A stretch of 64,000 bases of DNA from Acidobacteriota bacterium (GTDB taxonomy: Bacteria; Acidobacteriota; Blastocatellia; RBC074): assembly GCA_016196035.1 (NCBI GenBank), contig JACPYM010000002.1, positions 186,001-250,000 on the forward strand, given 5' to 3'. The position numbers and the translations under genes were made by a program. Of this stretch, positions 34,970 through 42,733 are shown piece by piece; the stretch's first letter is position 1; each line of letters opens with the position of its first letter. A model generated the notes under the pieces. The model was not told the DNA's origin, searched no databases, and saw only the letters and a list, made by a program, of their open reading frames with translations.

Positions 34970-35509
34970 ATGACATTGCACATTCGCCCGGCGCGGGCGG
35001 ACGAAATCCCGGCGCTGGAACAATTGATTGCCCGCTCGGTGCGCGCGCTCAGCGTGGGCTATTACACGCTCCGCCAGATCGAGTTGGCGCTGGTGCACGT
35101 CTTCGGCGTGGATTCGCAATTGATCGCCGACGGCACGTATTTCGTGGCCGAAGTAGCCGGCCAACTGGCGGCCTGTGGCGGTTGGAGCAAGCGCCGCACG
35201 CTCTATGGCGGCGACCAGATGAAAGCGGGGGAGGACAACCTGCTCGACCCGCGCAGCGAGGCGGCCCGCATCCGCGCCTTTTTCGTAGACCCGGCGTTTG
35301 CGCGGCGCGGCATCGGCAAACAATTGCTCGCAGCCTGCGAAGCGGCGGCCCGCGCGGCAGGCTTCACCCGCTTGGAAATGGGTGCGACCTTGCCGGGCGA
35401 ACCGCTCTACACCGCCGCCGGGTATCGCGCGGTCGAACACTTGGCCGCGCCATTGCCTGAGGGCGAAACGCTGCCCATCATTCGTATGGAAAAACTGTTG
35501 CCCGCATGA
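34970..35509 (+). CDS. GNAT family N-acetyltransferase
   Basis: From the ATG at 34970 (AGGA at 34957-34960) the product has 179 residues. The acetyl-CoA-binding motif is IRAFFVDPAFARRGIGKQLL (R/Q-x2-G-x-G/A type), followed by LEMGATLPGEPLYTAAGYR, as expected in the GNAT fold. The frame is open back to 34814, but that extension is poor in codon bias and does not match the family. The stop overlaps the next gene by four bases (ATGA), so the two products are translationally coupled. The acceptor is unknown. Confidence 0.85.
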   Translation: MTLHIRPARADEIPALEQLIARSVRALSVGYYTLRQIELALVHVFGVDSQLIADGTYFVAEVAGQLAACGGWSKRRTLYGGDQMKAGEDNLLDPRSEAARIRAFFVDPAFARRGIGKQLLAACEAAARAAGFTRLEMGATLPGEPLYTAAGYRAVEHLAAPLPEGETLPIIRMEKLLPA

Positions 35510-36165
35510 TCATGCTCGATCAGGCTTTTCGCGCCCACAGCACCCAACCGGCAGAGATGGATTTGCTCTGGGCTAATGGCTGGCGTCATTTTGGCGCTTA
35601 CTTTTTCCGTTATTCGCTGGCCGAACACGGCGGGCGGATTTGCAGCGTAATCCCGTTGCGCGTGGATTTAGAGCGCTTCGCCCCCTCGCGCAGCCAGAAA
35701 CGCGCGCTGGCCCGCAACCGCGACCTGACGGTCATCATCCGCGACAGTTTTATTGATGAAGAGAAAGAGGCCTTGTTCAACCGCCATCGTGTGCGTTTCA
35801 CCGACAACGTGCCCGATTCGCTATACACGTTTCTCTCGCGTCAGCCTGCGCGGATGCCCTGTCAGAATCAGGAAATCTGCGTTTACGATGGCGCGCGTTT
35901 GCTGGCCGCCAGCTTTCTGGATTTGGGCGAGACCGCGACCTCGGCGGTCTATGCGGTCTTCGAGCCGGAGGAGCACAAGCGCAGCCTGGGCATTTTCACG
36001 ATGCTGCGCGCCATTGAGTATTCGCGCGAATTGGGCTGCCGCTATTACTATCCCGGCTACGCCTACCGCGAGCCAAGCGTTTACGATTACAAAAAGAACT
36101 TCGCCGCGTTGGAGTATCTGGATTGGAGCGAAGGCTGGCAACAATTCAACCACGACAATCAATGA
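35506..36165 (+). CDS. Arginyl/leucyl-tRNA-protein transferase-like protein (ATE C-terminal domain)
   Basis: This 219-residue protein resembles the bacterial Bpt/ATE family, which adds an amino acid from aminoacyl-tRNA to the N-terminus of proteins (N-degron pathway) and has a GNAT-like fold. Matching segments are CSVIPLRVDLERFAPSRSQKR (46-66), LYTFLSRQP, the QNQEICVYDGARLLAASFLD core and YYYPGYAYREPSVYDYKKNFAALEYLDW near the end. The N-terminal Cys-rich part of ATE proteins is reduced to a single Cys (C46). This could alter or abolish tRNA-dependent activity, so substrate and activity are uncertain. It overlaps the GNAT gene upstream. Confidence 0.75.
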   Translation: MIMLDQAFRAHSTQPAEMDLLWANGWRHFGAYFFRYSLAEHGGRICSVIPLRVDLERFAPSRSQKRALARNRDLTVIIRDSFIDEEKEALFNRHRVRFTDNVPDSLYTFLSRQPARMPCQNQEICVYDGARLLAASFLDLGETATSAVYAVFEPEEHKRSLGIFTMLRAIEYSRELGCRYYYPGYAYREPSVYDYKKNFAALEYLDWSEGWQQFNHDNQ

Positions 36166-36194
36166 AATCGCGCCGCGCAAGCTGGAACAAAGGC

Positions 36195-36286
36195 TTTGCC
36201 ACAGAGGCACCGAGACACAGAGAAAAGAATTGGGGCTGACAACCGCTCCCTTTCCTCGCTCTGTGCCTCCGTGACTCTGTGGCAAA
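36195..36286. repeat. Inverted repeat, family D copy 2
   Basis: Arms 36195-36222 and 36259-36286 match at 25 of 28 positions (TTTGCCACAGAGGCACCGAG in the left arm). The arm shares GCCACAGAGGCAC with the repeat at 21045-21069. It lies between two plus-strand genes. Confidence 0.85.
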
Positions 36287-36343
36287 TTCTGCGTGCCAAT
36301 CATGCCCGGCCTGATTAGCAAATCACTTCGGAGAGATCGAACT

Positions 36344-37348
36344 ATGAACAAACTGCGCTGGGGTGTGCTGAGCACCTCAAATTTCGCCCTGACCAAAACC
36401 CTTCCCGCCATGCTGAAGGCCCAGCATTTGGAAGTCGCCGCCATCGCTTCGCGCGATTTGAGCAAGGCCGCAGCAGCGGCGGCGCGCTTCAACATCGGCA
36501 AAGCCTACGGCAGTTATGAGGCGTTGCTGGCCGATCCTAAAATTGACGTGGTGTACAACCCAATGCCGAACCACCTGCACGTGCCGTGGACGATCAAGGC
36601 GCTGGCAGCGGGCAAACACGTGCTGTGCGAAAAACCCATCGGGATGTCGGCGGCAGAGGCCCAGCAACTGCTCGAAGTTTCGCAACAGCATCCGCGCTTG
36701 AAAGTCATGGAAGCGTTTATGTATCGGCTACACCCGCAATGGCAGCGCGCCAAACAGATTGTCCAAGCGGGCGGCATCGGTGAACTGCGCACGATTCAAT
36801 CCTTCTTTTCGTATTACAACGTCAACCCAGCCAACGTGCGCAATCAGGCCGACATCGGCGGCGGCGGGTTGATGGACATCGGCTGTTACAACATCTCGCT
36901 CGCGCGCTTTATTTTTGACGCCGAGCCGAAGCGTGTGCTGGGCCTCGTCGAATACGATCCGACGTTCCAGACTGACCGCATCGCGTCCGGCATTTTGGAT
37001 TTCGGCCCCTCTTTGGGAAATGCCACTTCGACGTTCACCTGTTCGACGCAACTCGCGCCGTATCAGCGCGTCAACATTCTGGGCACGACGGGCCGCGTAG
37101 AGATCGAAATCCCGTTCAACGCGCCGCCCGACCAGCCGTGCAAGCTCTGGCATCAGCACGACGGCCAGCTCGAAGAAATCAGCTTCGACATCTGCGATCA
37201 ATACACGCTTGAAGCCGACGCCTTTTCGCTGGCGGTGTTAAACGATACGCCCGTGCCGACGCCGCTGACCGATGCGGTGGCCAATATGAAGGTGATCGAG
37301 GCGGTGGTTTTGAGTGGGAAAAGTGATGGGTGGGTAAAGCTGGGATAG
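36344..37348 (+). CDS. Gfo/Idh/MocA family oxidoreductase
   Basis: This 334-residue NAD(P)-dependent oxidoreductase has an N-terminal Rossmann domain (LRWGVLSTSNFA, then VAAIASRDLSKA), the hallmark EKP motif (HVLCEKPIG) and a C-terminal alpha/beta domain (GGGGLMDIGCYNISLARFIF) containing the usual catalytic Asp/His region. Members reduce or oxidise sugars, inositols or related compounds at a hydroxyl. GGAG at 36330-36333 supports the ATG at 36344. It is a cytoplasmic enzyme without a partner gene, so the substrate is not known. Confidence 0.92.
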   Translation: MNKLRWGVLSTSNFALTKTLPAMLKAQHLEVAAIASRDLSKAAAAAARFNIGKAYGSYEALLADPKIDVVYNPMPNHLHVPWTIKALAAGKHVLCEKPIGMSAAEAQQLLEVSQQHPRLKVMEAFMYRLHPQWQRAKQIVQAGGIGELRTIQSFFSYYNVNPANVRNQADIGGGGLMDIGCYNISLARFIFDAEPKRVLGLVEYDPTFQTDRIASGILDFGPSLGNATSTFTCSTQLAPYQRVNILGTTGRVEIEIPFNAPPDQPCKLWHQHDGQLEEISFDICDQYTLEADAFSLAVLNDTPVPTPLTDAVANMKVIEAVVLSGKSDGWVKLG

Positions 37349-37351
37349 GGA

Positions 37352-37455
37352 GAAAATCAAAAGGCAAAAGTCAAAAATGCGGAGCTCGTTTTCAAGGTAA
37401 GAAAGAAAGTGCCGACCTTTTGATTTTTGCCTTTTGCCTTTTGCCTTTTGATTTC
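37352..37455. repeat. Inverted repeat of TTTTGCC heptamers between convergent genes
   Basis: The right arm at 37424-37455 is TTTTTGCC followed by repeated TTTTGCC units and TTTTGATTTC. The left arm at 37352-37377 is its complement with one unit missing and one substitution. Both arms are tandem heptamers. The repeat ends exactly at the stop codon of the DUF2238-like gene. The long T-runs could help termination in either direction. Confidence 0.8.
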
Positions 37456-38046
37456 TTACTCCCCCGCCTTTGACCGTCGCAGCCAAAAATACGCCAACAC
37501 GCCGCCAATCACCGCGCCGATGAAATCGCTCTGCAAATCATTGGGCGTGTCGTAAGCGCCGTGAATGCGCCAGCCCGGCGTCGGATGCATGTATTTGTCG
37601 TCCCACAGTTCCAGCACTTCGTAAAAGCCTGAGACGGTGAATAGCAACGCGACTGCAAACACGGTCGTCAGCGCCAGCGGCAGACGGTAATTGAACCGTG
37701 TCAGTCCTTCATCCAACAGCCACACGATGCACGGCACGACCAACAAGGGCACGGCCGTATGCGTCAATTCGTCATACGCCATTCCTGCCAGCCCATTGCG
37801 ATACCAGCCAAAGATGTTGCCCAGCCAATCCAGCCCGACCGAAATCCAACACAGCAGCAACAGGAAATACGGAATCGCCAGGCCATAGCGCGTTTGAATA
37901 TACGCGCGAAACGCCAGCAACAACGCCGCGCCGACCGGCAGGCTGATGTAGCCCGGCAGATAGGCCATGCGAAAGAGGAAGAACGAACCGGCGACAATAA
38001 AGAAAAGGGCAATCAACGGTTCAAACCGTTTGACCAACTGTTCCAT
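37456..38046 (-). CDS. DUF2238 (YjdF-type) membrane protein
   Basis: The product has 196 residues and about five or six membrane helices. It carries the signature AYDELTHTAVPLL near the middle and FYEVLELWDDKYM before the last helices, both typical of DUF2238. The AYDTPNDLQSDFIGAVIGGVLAYF ending is also characteristic (Asp residues in a helix). GGAG on the minus strand, six bases before the ATG at 38046, supports the start. It overlaps the end of the upstream membrane protein gene by 34 bases, so they form an operon. The function is not known. Confidence 0.85.
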   Translation of the reverse strand: MEQLVKRFEPLIALFFIVAGSFFLFRMAYLPGYISLPVGAALLLAFRAYIQTRYGLAIPYFLLLLCWISVGLDWLGNIFGWYRNGLAGMAYDELTHTAVPLLVVPCIVWLLDEGLTRFNYRLPLALTTVFAVALLFTVSGFYEVLELWDDKYMHPTPGWRIHGAYDTPNDLQSDFIGAVIGGVLAYFWLRRSKAGE

Positions 38047-39938
38047 GCACGCTCCGTTGTTTGAAAGAGTTGTTTGAAAGAAAAGATGACCAGCGCTAGC
38101 CACAGGCCGCACGACACGACCGTCAGCCAATTGCCCACGCGCCGCACCGGCGTCGAGCGAAACTCCAGCACGACCGTGTGTTCGCCGGCTGGCATCGCCA
38201 GCGTGATATTGCCAACTGGCCCGCGCGCGCTGGGCACGACGCGCCCATCCAGCAAAGCCGTCCAGCCGGGAAAATCGGAAGTGCGAAGCTGCAATTGCTC
38301 TGCGTGCTTCGCCCGCACCTGCAAGCGGCGAAATTCCGGTTGCCAAACAAGCACCTTGATTTCGCCCGCGTCAGCGTTGACGAATTGCGCTTCGGGCAGT
38401 GGCGGCGCTTCCCGCGGCACCTGGGCGGGCAACGTGGCGTAGTTGTAATGCTGTGGGTTTTCCCGAAACGCCTCGGCCCGCACCATTGGCCAGGCAACTT
38501 TCCAAAAACTTACGCCCGCAGAAGCAAACAGCATCAACCAGGCAATCGAAACCAAAGCGAACCGCCGCCACTTCGCCGTTTCGTTATTTGCTTCCTGCAA
38601 AGCCGCCTGCACGCACAGACCCGCCAGCAACGCAACGACCAAACTGGTAAGGCCCAGCATCCGCCACGCAAAGACACCGATTTCCAGCTTCGGAATCAAG
38701 CGGCCCAGCGGCGCCGAATAGCGCGTCATCAAGAAGCTGGCGAACACGCCTGAGGCCAACCAAATCGCGTTTGGAGTTCCGCCTTCAGGCGGCTGCCCCG
38801 TCAACCGCAACGATTGCCGAAACGCCGGACTCCAACGCAGCAATGCACGCGCACCCAGTAACAGCAACCCCGCATTGAACGCCCACAGAAAATCCAGCCG
38901 GGCGATGAACGGATCGAAGCGGTTGAAGCGCGTTTGCCGATAATCGAAGACGTAGGTCGTGTGATACGGCCACGTCTCGCTGACATCGTTGGCGTGAATG
39001 AAAGGCTGCTCTAAAAACGCCGGGACGAAATACGCGCCCGCCAGCATTGCGCCAAACAACAAGGCCGCCGCGAGCAAGGCCAGCGTGCGCCCTTGCCTGC
39101 GCCAAATTGCCAGGCCAGCGATAAACACGCCGAATACGAGCGTGAATTGATACGCCGTGGGCGGATGCGAAAAGAGGAAGGCGCCGTAACAAAATGCTAA
39201 GCCGCAAGCGGCAGCCAGCAGGGTTTTGTGATTGCCAGCCATTGCTTCAGTAACGGTGGCAGCCGCGCCTGCGGCACGGTCGGCGGGCAGGGCCGCCCGC
39301 GCTCCCAGGCGCTCCGCGAAAAGCAAACACAGTGGCATCCAGACAAAGCTTAATTGCTCGGCCAACGCGCCACGCTGATATTGATTCAGCAAGTGATACG
39401 GCATCACCACATATACTGTCATTGCCAGCAACGCAGCGCCGTGCCCCAACGATTCCCGCGCATACGCATACAGCGCCAAGCCCGAAGCAAACAGCATCGT
39501 CCACCACGTCAACAGCCAAACCCGTTGCCAATCACGCGTGATGAGGTACCAAAACGAAGTCAGGTAATACGCGCCCGGCGGATAAAAGCTTAGTGTTGGC
39601 GCGCCATAGCCGTTGTGCGTAGCCTCATCCCAGCGCGGATAGACGCGCCCCGCCGCTAAGCCGCGCGCAAAGGCTTGCATCTGGTTAAAGTGCATCCAGG
39701 CATCGTGTGTGATTGGCGCTTCGCCGCCGCAACAACCGACGGCGCGGTCTTCACCGATGTAAAAGAATGGCAAGGCCGCGACGGCGGATACGATCAGGCA
39801 CAACAACATTGCAGTCAGCCATTCGCGCTGCTTGCTTTCTGTTCGTTTCGTCAATGTGTTTGTCTTGCTCCCCGCCCAAATAGTTTGGTGATGAGGGCGT
39901 AGATTGTGGCACGCGCTCCCCAGCTCAGCAATCGGCAT
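38013..39938 (-). CDS. Large polytopic membrane protein (6-pyruvoyl-tetrahydropterin-synthase-related / YfhO-like)
   Basis: From the ATG at 39938 the product has about 641 residues with roughly ten to twelve membrane helices. A large extracytoplasmic segment lies near the C-terminus (about 505-600), ending LDGRVVPSARGPVGNITLAMPAGEHTVVLEF. The start of the membrane domain carries ITHDAWMHFNQMQAFARGLAAGRVYPRWDEATHNGYGAPTLSF, the DxxxH-type first loop of membrane glycosyltransferase-like proteins. This layout fits the PTPS-related membrane family or YfhO-like glycosyltransferases, which use lipid-linked sugars. The start is uncertain: a TTG lies at 39992 and no clear ribosome site precedes either. 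Confidence 0.75.
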   Translation of the reverse strand: MPIAELGSACHNLRPHHQTIWAGSKTNTLTKRTESKQREWLTAMLLCLIVSAVAALPFFYIGEDRAVGCCGGEAPITHDAWMHFNQMQAFARGLAAGRVYPRWDEATHNGYGAPTLSFYPPGAYYLTSFWYLITRDWQRVWLLTWWTMLFASGLALYAYARESLGHGAALLAMTVYVVMPYHLLNQYQRGALAEQLSFVWMPLCLLFAERLGARAALPADRAAGAAATVTEAMAGNHKTLLAAACGLAFCYGAFLFSHPPTAYQFTLVFGVFIAGLAIWRRQGRTLALLAAALLFGAMLAGAYFVPAFLEQPFIHANDVSETWPYHTTYVFDYRQTRFNRFDPFIARLDFLWAFNAGLLLLGARALLRWSPAFRQSLRLTGQPPEGGTPNAIWLASGVFASFLMTRYSAPLGRLIPKLEIGVFAWRMLGLTSLVVALLAGLCVQAALQEANNETAKWRRFALVSIAWLMLFASAGVSFWKVAWPMVRAEAFRENPQHYNYATLPAQVPREAPPLPEAQFVNADAGEIKVLVWQPEFRRLQVRAKHAEQLQLRTSDFPGWTALLDGRVVPSARGPVGNITLAMPAGEHTVVLEFRSTPVRRVGNWLTVVSCGLWLALVIFSFKQLFQTTERAWNSWSNGLNR

Positions 39939-40086
39939 GCCGCGCGTCATTTGCGGCCAAACGCCGCTGCAAGTGTCGGAGGAAAGCGTCAATTGCCAAG
40001 CCTGGCTGACGGGCAGCGCAACGTCGCGCTGGTGGGAACCCGCTCAATCGAAGACGAGCCGCGCGAACCTATGACGCTGACCTGCC

Positions 40087-40192
40087 ATTCCTTATTCTCG
40101 ATTCGTCATTCTGCATTCGTAAGCAGATGCCCCGACTGAGCCGACTCTGTCTCTGTCTGCGAATGCAGAATGACGAATTGAGAATGAGGAAT
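40087..40192. repeat. 33-bp inverted repeat of CATTC-type units in a divergent gap
   Basis: Arms 40087-40119 and 40160-40192 match at 31 of 33 positions, and both exceptions allow G-U pairing. The left arm is a loose tandem of ATTC-containing units (ATTCGTCATTCTGCATTCG). It sits in the gap of about 360 bases between the divergent membrane-protein and fumarase genes. The rest of the gap shows nothing else that I recognise. Confidence 0.9.
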
Positions 40193-40296
40193 GCCTGCCA
40201 TCCGCTTGTTCCAATCCCGGTTGGTTTGATTTAGAGTAACGGGCGGTTTCAACCATTACCTAATTCAACCTGGATTCAGAAAAGGACGTACCACCA

Positions 40297-41826
40297 ATGG
40301 AAGCTTTTCGCGACAGCATGCTGCAACTCATCACCCAGACCGCGACTAATCTGCCGCCCGATGTGCGCCGCGCGATGGCCCGCGCGACCGAGAGCGAAAC
40401 CGGCGCGCGTTCGCTGCAAGCGTTGAACGTCATCGGCACCAACATTGATATGGCCTGCGACAACGAAGGCCCGATCTGTCAGGACACCGGCTGGCCTACG
40501 TTTGAGATCAAAACGCCCGTCGGTGTGAATCAACTCGTGATGAAAACGCAGATTCGCGCAGCCGTCGCCGAGGCGACCAAACGCGGCAAACTGCGCACCA
40601 ATTCGGTGAATTCGCTGACCGGCGTCAACGCTGCGGACAACCTTGGCCCAGGCACGCCGACCATGCATTTTGAACAGTGGGAAGGCGACGACATCGAAGT
40701 CCGCCTCTTGTTGAAAGGCGGCGGTTGCGAGAACAAGAACATCCAGTATTCGCTGCCGATGGAAATCCCGCATCTGGGCAAAGCCGGGCGCGATTTGGAC
40801 GGGGTGCGCAAATGCATCCTGCACGCCGTCTGGCAGGCGCAAGGCCAGGGTTGCAGCGCCGGCGCCGTGGGCGTGTGCATCGGCGGCGACCGTGCGCAAG
40901 GTTACATCAATGCCAAAGAGCAACTTTTCCGCCTGCTGGACGACACAAATGCGATTCCCGAATTGGCGAAGCTGGAAGATTACGTGATGCAAACGGCCAA
41001 CACGCTGGGCATAGGCACGATGGGCTTCGGCGGCGGCGCGACGCTCATCGGTTGCAAGATCGGTGTGCTGAACCGCCTGCCCGCCAGCTTCTTCGTTTCA
41101 GTAGCATACGACTGCTGGGCCTTCCGCCGCTTGGGCGTGGTGCTGGACGCGCAAACCGGCGCGATCAAACGCTGGTTGTACCGGGACGCCGCGACGCCCG
41201 AACAGAAGATGTCGCACGGCGCCAATGGGGGCGGCTTTGTCAGAACCGGCAACGAGAAAGTCCTGCGCGCGCCGCTCACCGAAGCGCAGATGCGCGAATT
41301 GCAAGTCGGCGATGTCGTGCTGATTTCGGGCGAAGTCTTTACCGGACGCGACGCCGTCCACGCGCACCTGATGAAAAACGATCCGCCCGTGAACCTGAAC
41401 GGCGCGATTCTTTATCACTGCGGCCCCGTCGTGCTGAAAGACGGCGACAAGTACACGATCAAAGCCGCTGGCCCGACGACTTCGATCCGCGAAGAACCCT
41501 ACCAAGGTGACATCATCAAACGCTACGGCGTGCGCGCGGTGATGGGCAAGGGCGGCATGGGCGCGAAAACGCTGGCGGCGCTCAAAGAACACGGCGCGGT
41601 GTACCTCAATGCCATCGGTGGCGCGGCCCAGTATTACGCCAAAAGCATTGACGAAGTCCTCGGCGTCAACCTGCTCGAATTCGGCATCCCCGAAGCGCTG
41701 TGGCAACTGCGCGTGACCGACTTCCCCGCGATTGTGACGATGGACGCGCACGGCAATTCGCTGCACGCGGAGGTGGAGCAAGCGTCGGCGACGGTGTTGG
41801 CGAAGTTGAGTGAGCCGGTGTTTTGA
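40297..41826 (+). CDS. Fumarate hydratase class I, iron-sulfur dependent
   Basis: The 509-residue protein contains both the alpha and beta domains of class I fumarase in one chain and interconverts fumarate and malate in the TCA cycle. Likely [4Fe-4S] ligands are C61 (GPICQDTG), C186 (GQGCSAG) and C273 (VAYDCWAFRR), with spacing close to that in E. coli FumA. The beta domain begins near 330 (LQVGDVVLISGEVFTGRDAVHAHL) and has GPTTSIREEPYQGDIIKRYGVRAVMGKGGM. A purine-rich AAAGGA lies 11 bases before the ATG. An alternative is L(+)-tartrate dehydratase, which shares the fold, but the length and fusion favour fumarase. Confidence 0.92.
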   Translation: MEAFRDSMLQLITQTATNLPPDVRRAMARATESETGARSLQALNVIGTNIDMACDNEGPICQDTGWPTFEIKTPVGVNQLVMKTQIRAAVAEATKRGKLRTNSVNSLTGVNAADNLGPGTPTMHFEQWEGDDIEVRLLLKGGGCENKNIQYSLPMEIPHLGKAGRDLDGVRKCILHAVWQAQGQGCSAGAVGVCIGGDRAQGYINAKEQLFRLLDDTNAIPELAKLEDYVMQTANTLGIGTMGFGGGATLIGCKIGVLNRLPASFFVSVAYDCWAFRRLGVVLDAQTGAIKRWLYRDAATPEQKMSHGANGGGFVRTGNEKVLRAPLTEAQMRELQVGDVVLISGEVFTGRDAVHAHLMKNDPPVNLNGAILYHCGPVVLKDGDKYTIKAAGPTTSIREEPYQGDIIKRYGVRAVMGKGGMGAKTLAALKEHGAVYLNAIGGAAQYYAKSIDEVLGVNLLEFGIPEALWQLRVTDFPAIVTMDAHGNSLHAEVEQASATVLAKLSEPVF

Positions 41827-41869
41827 GCCAACCGACGAAAGGCGTTGCGATTCGATTAAAGGAGGCACG

Positions 41870-42625
41870 ATGAAAAATCAAAGCCACAAAACCAGGTTAA
41901 GGGCGGTTTGTTTGTGGGTGATGTTCGCCGCTTCAGTTGCGCCTGCCCAACAAACAGCCGCGCTGACCGGGCCGCAGATTTTTGAGCAGGTCAAAGCCAA
42001 CTACGCGCAATGTCAGAGTTATATGGACACAGGTCGCGTGGAGACGGTGTTCATCACGGAGCGCGGACGGCGCACGGTTCTCAAGCCCTTCACGACGGCG
42101 TTTGTGCGGCCCGAAGCCTTTCGCTTTGAGTTTCAGGAGCGCCGGGGCGAAGCAGAGTGGGATCGTTATATCGTGTGGCAGCAAGGAGCAGCGATTAAGA
42201 GCTTGTGGACGATGAATCAACAGGAGCGCGAGTTCACTGACTTGGGGCAAGCGTTGGCAGGGCCGTCGGGCGTTTCTGGTGGTTCAGCCGTTCTGGTACC
42301 TGGGTTATTGTTGCCGAATGCAGGGCGCGGCGGTTCGTTAAAAGCGCTGACCAACGTGACATTGGTGGGCGAAGAAACGGTGGACAAACGCGCGGCCTAT
42401 AAACTCGAAGCACAAGACATGCGCGGTGGGGCGCTGACGCTTTGGATAGACAAGACACAACTGGTGATTTTGAAACTTTACCGAAAGCAAAAGATTGATC
42501 CAGCCAAGTTGCCCGGCGGCAAAGGCGCGCCGTTTGAAACGCAAACCACGACGACGTTCAGTCCCCAGATCAACGAACCTGTTCCGCACGAGCGCTTGGA
42601 GTTTTTTGCATACATCACGAAATAG
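41870..42625 (+). CDS. Secreted LolA-like protein
   Basis: From the ATG at 41870 (AAAGGAGG just before it) the product has 251 residues with a signal peptide (1 to about 27, SVAPAQ). The rest is beta-rich (TGRVETVFITERGRRTVLKPFTTAFVRPEAFRFEF; AAYKLEAQDMRGGALTLWIDKTQLVILKLYR), which resembles the LolA/LolB-like half-barrel seen in many acidobacterial secreted proteins (DUF2092-like). I cannot assign a precise family. It is not near lipoprotein-sorting genes. It precedes the alpha-toroid protein on the same strand. Confidence 0.65.
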   Translation: MKNQSHKTRLRAVCLWVMFAASVAPAQQTAALTGPQIFEQVKANYAQCQSYMDTGRVETVFITERGRRTVLKPFTTAFVRPEAFRFEFQERRGEAEWDRYIVWQQGAAIKSLWTMNQQEREFTDLGQALAGPSGVSGGSAVLVPGLLLPNAGRGGSLKALTNVTLVGEETVDKRAAYKLEAQDMRGGALTLWIDKTQLVILKLYRKQKIDPAKLPGGKGAPFETQTTTTFSPQINEPVPHERLEFFAYITK

Positions 42626-42733
42626 CCGGCGTCTGACCACGCAAGCTTGCGAGTGTGCCCGGCGTTGAAATGAACAACAAAGAGAGGCTTGGCTTTCCGC
42701 CTGAGGGACAGACCAAGCGGAGAAAGTTCGCCC

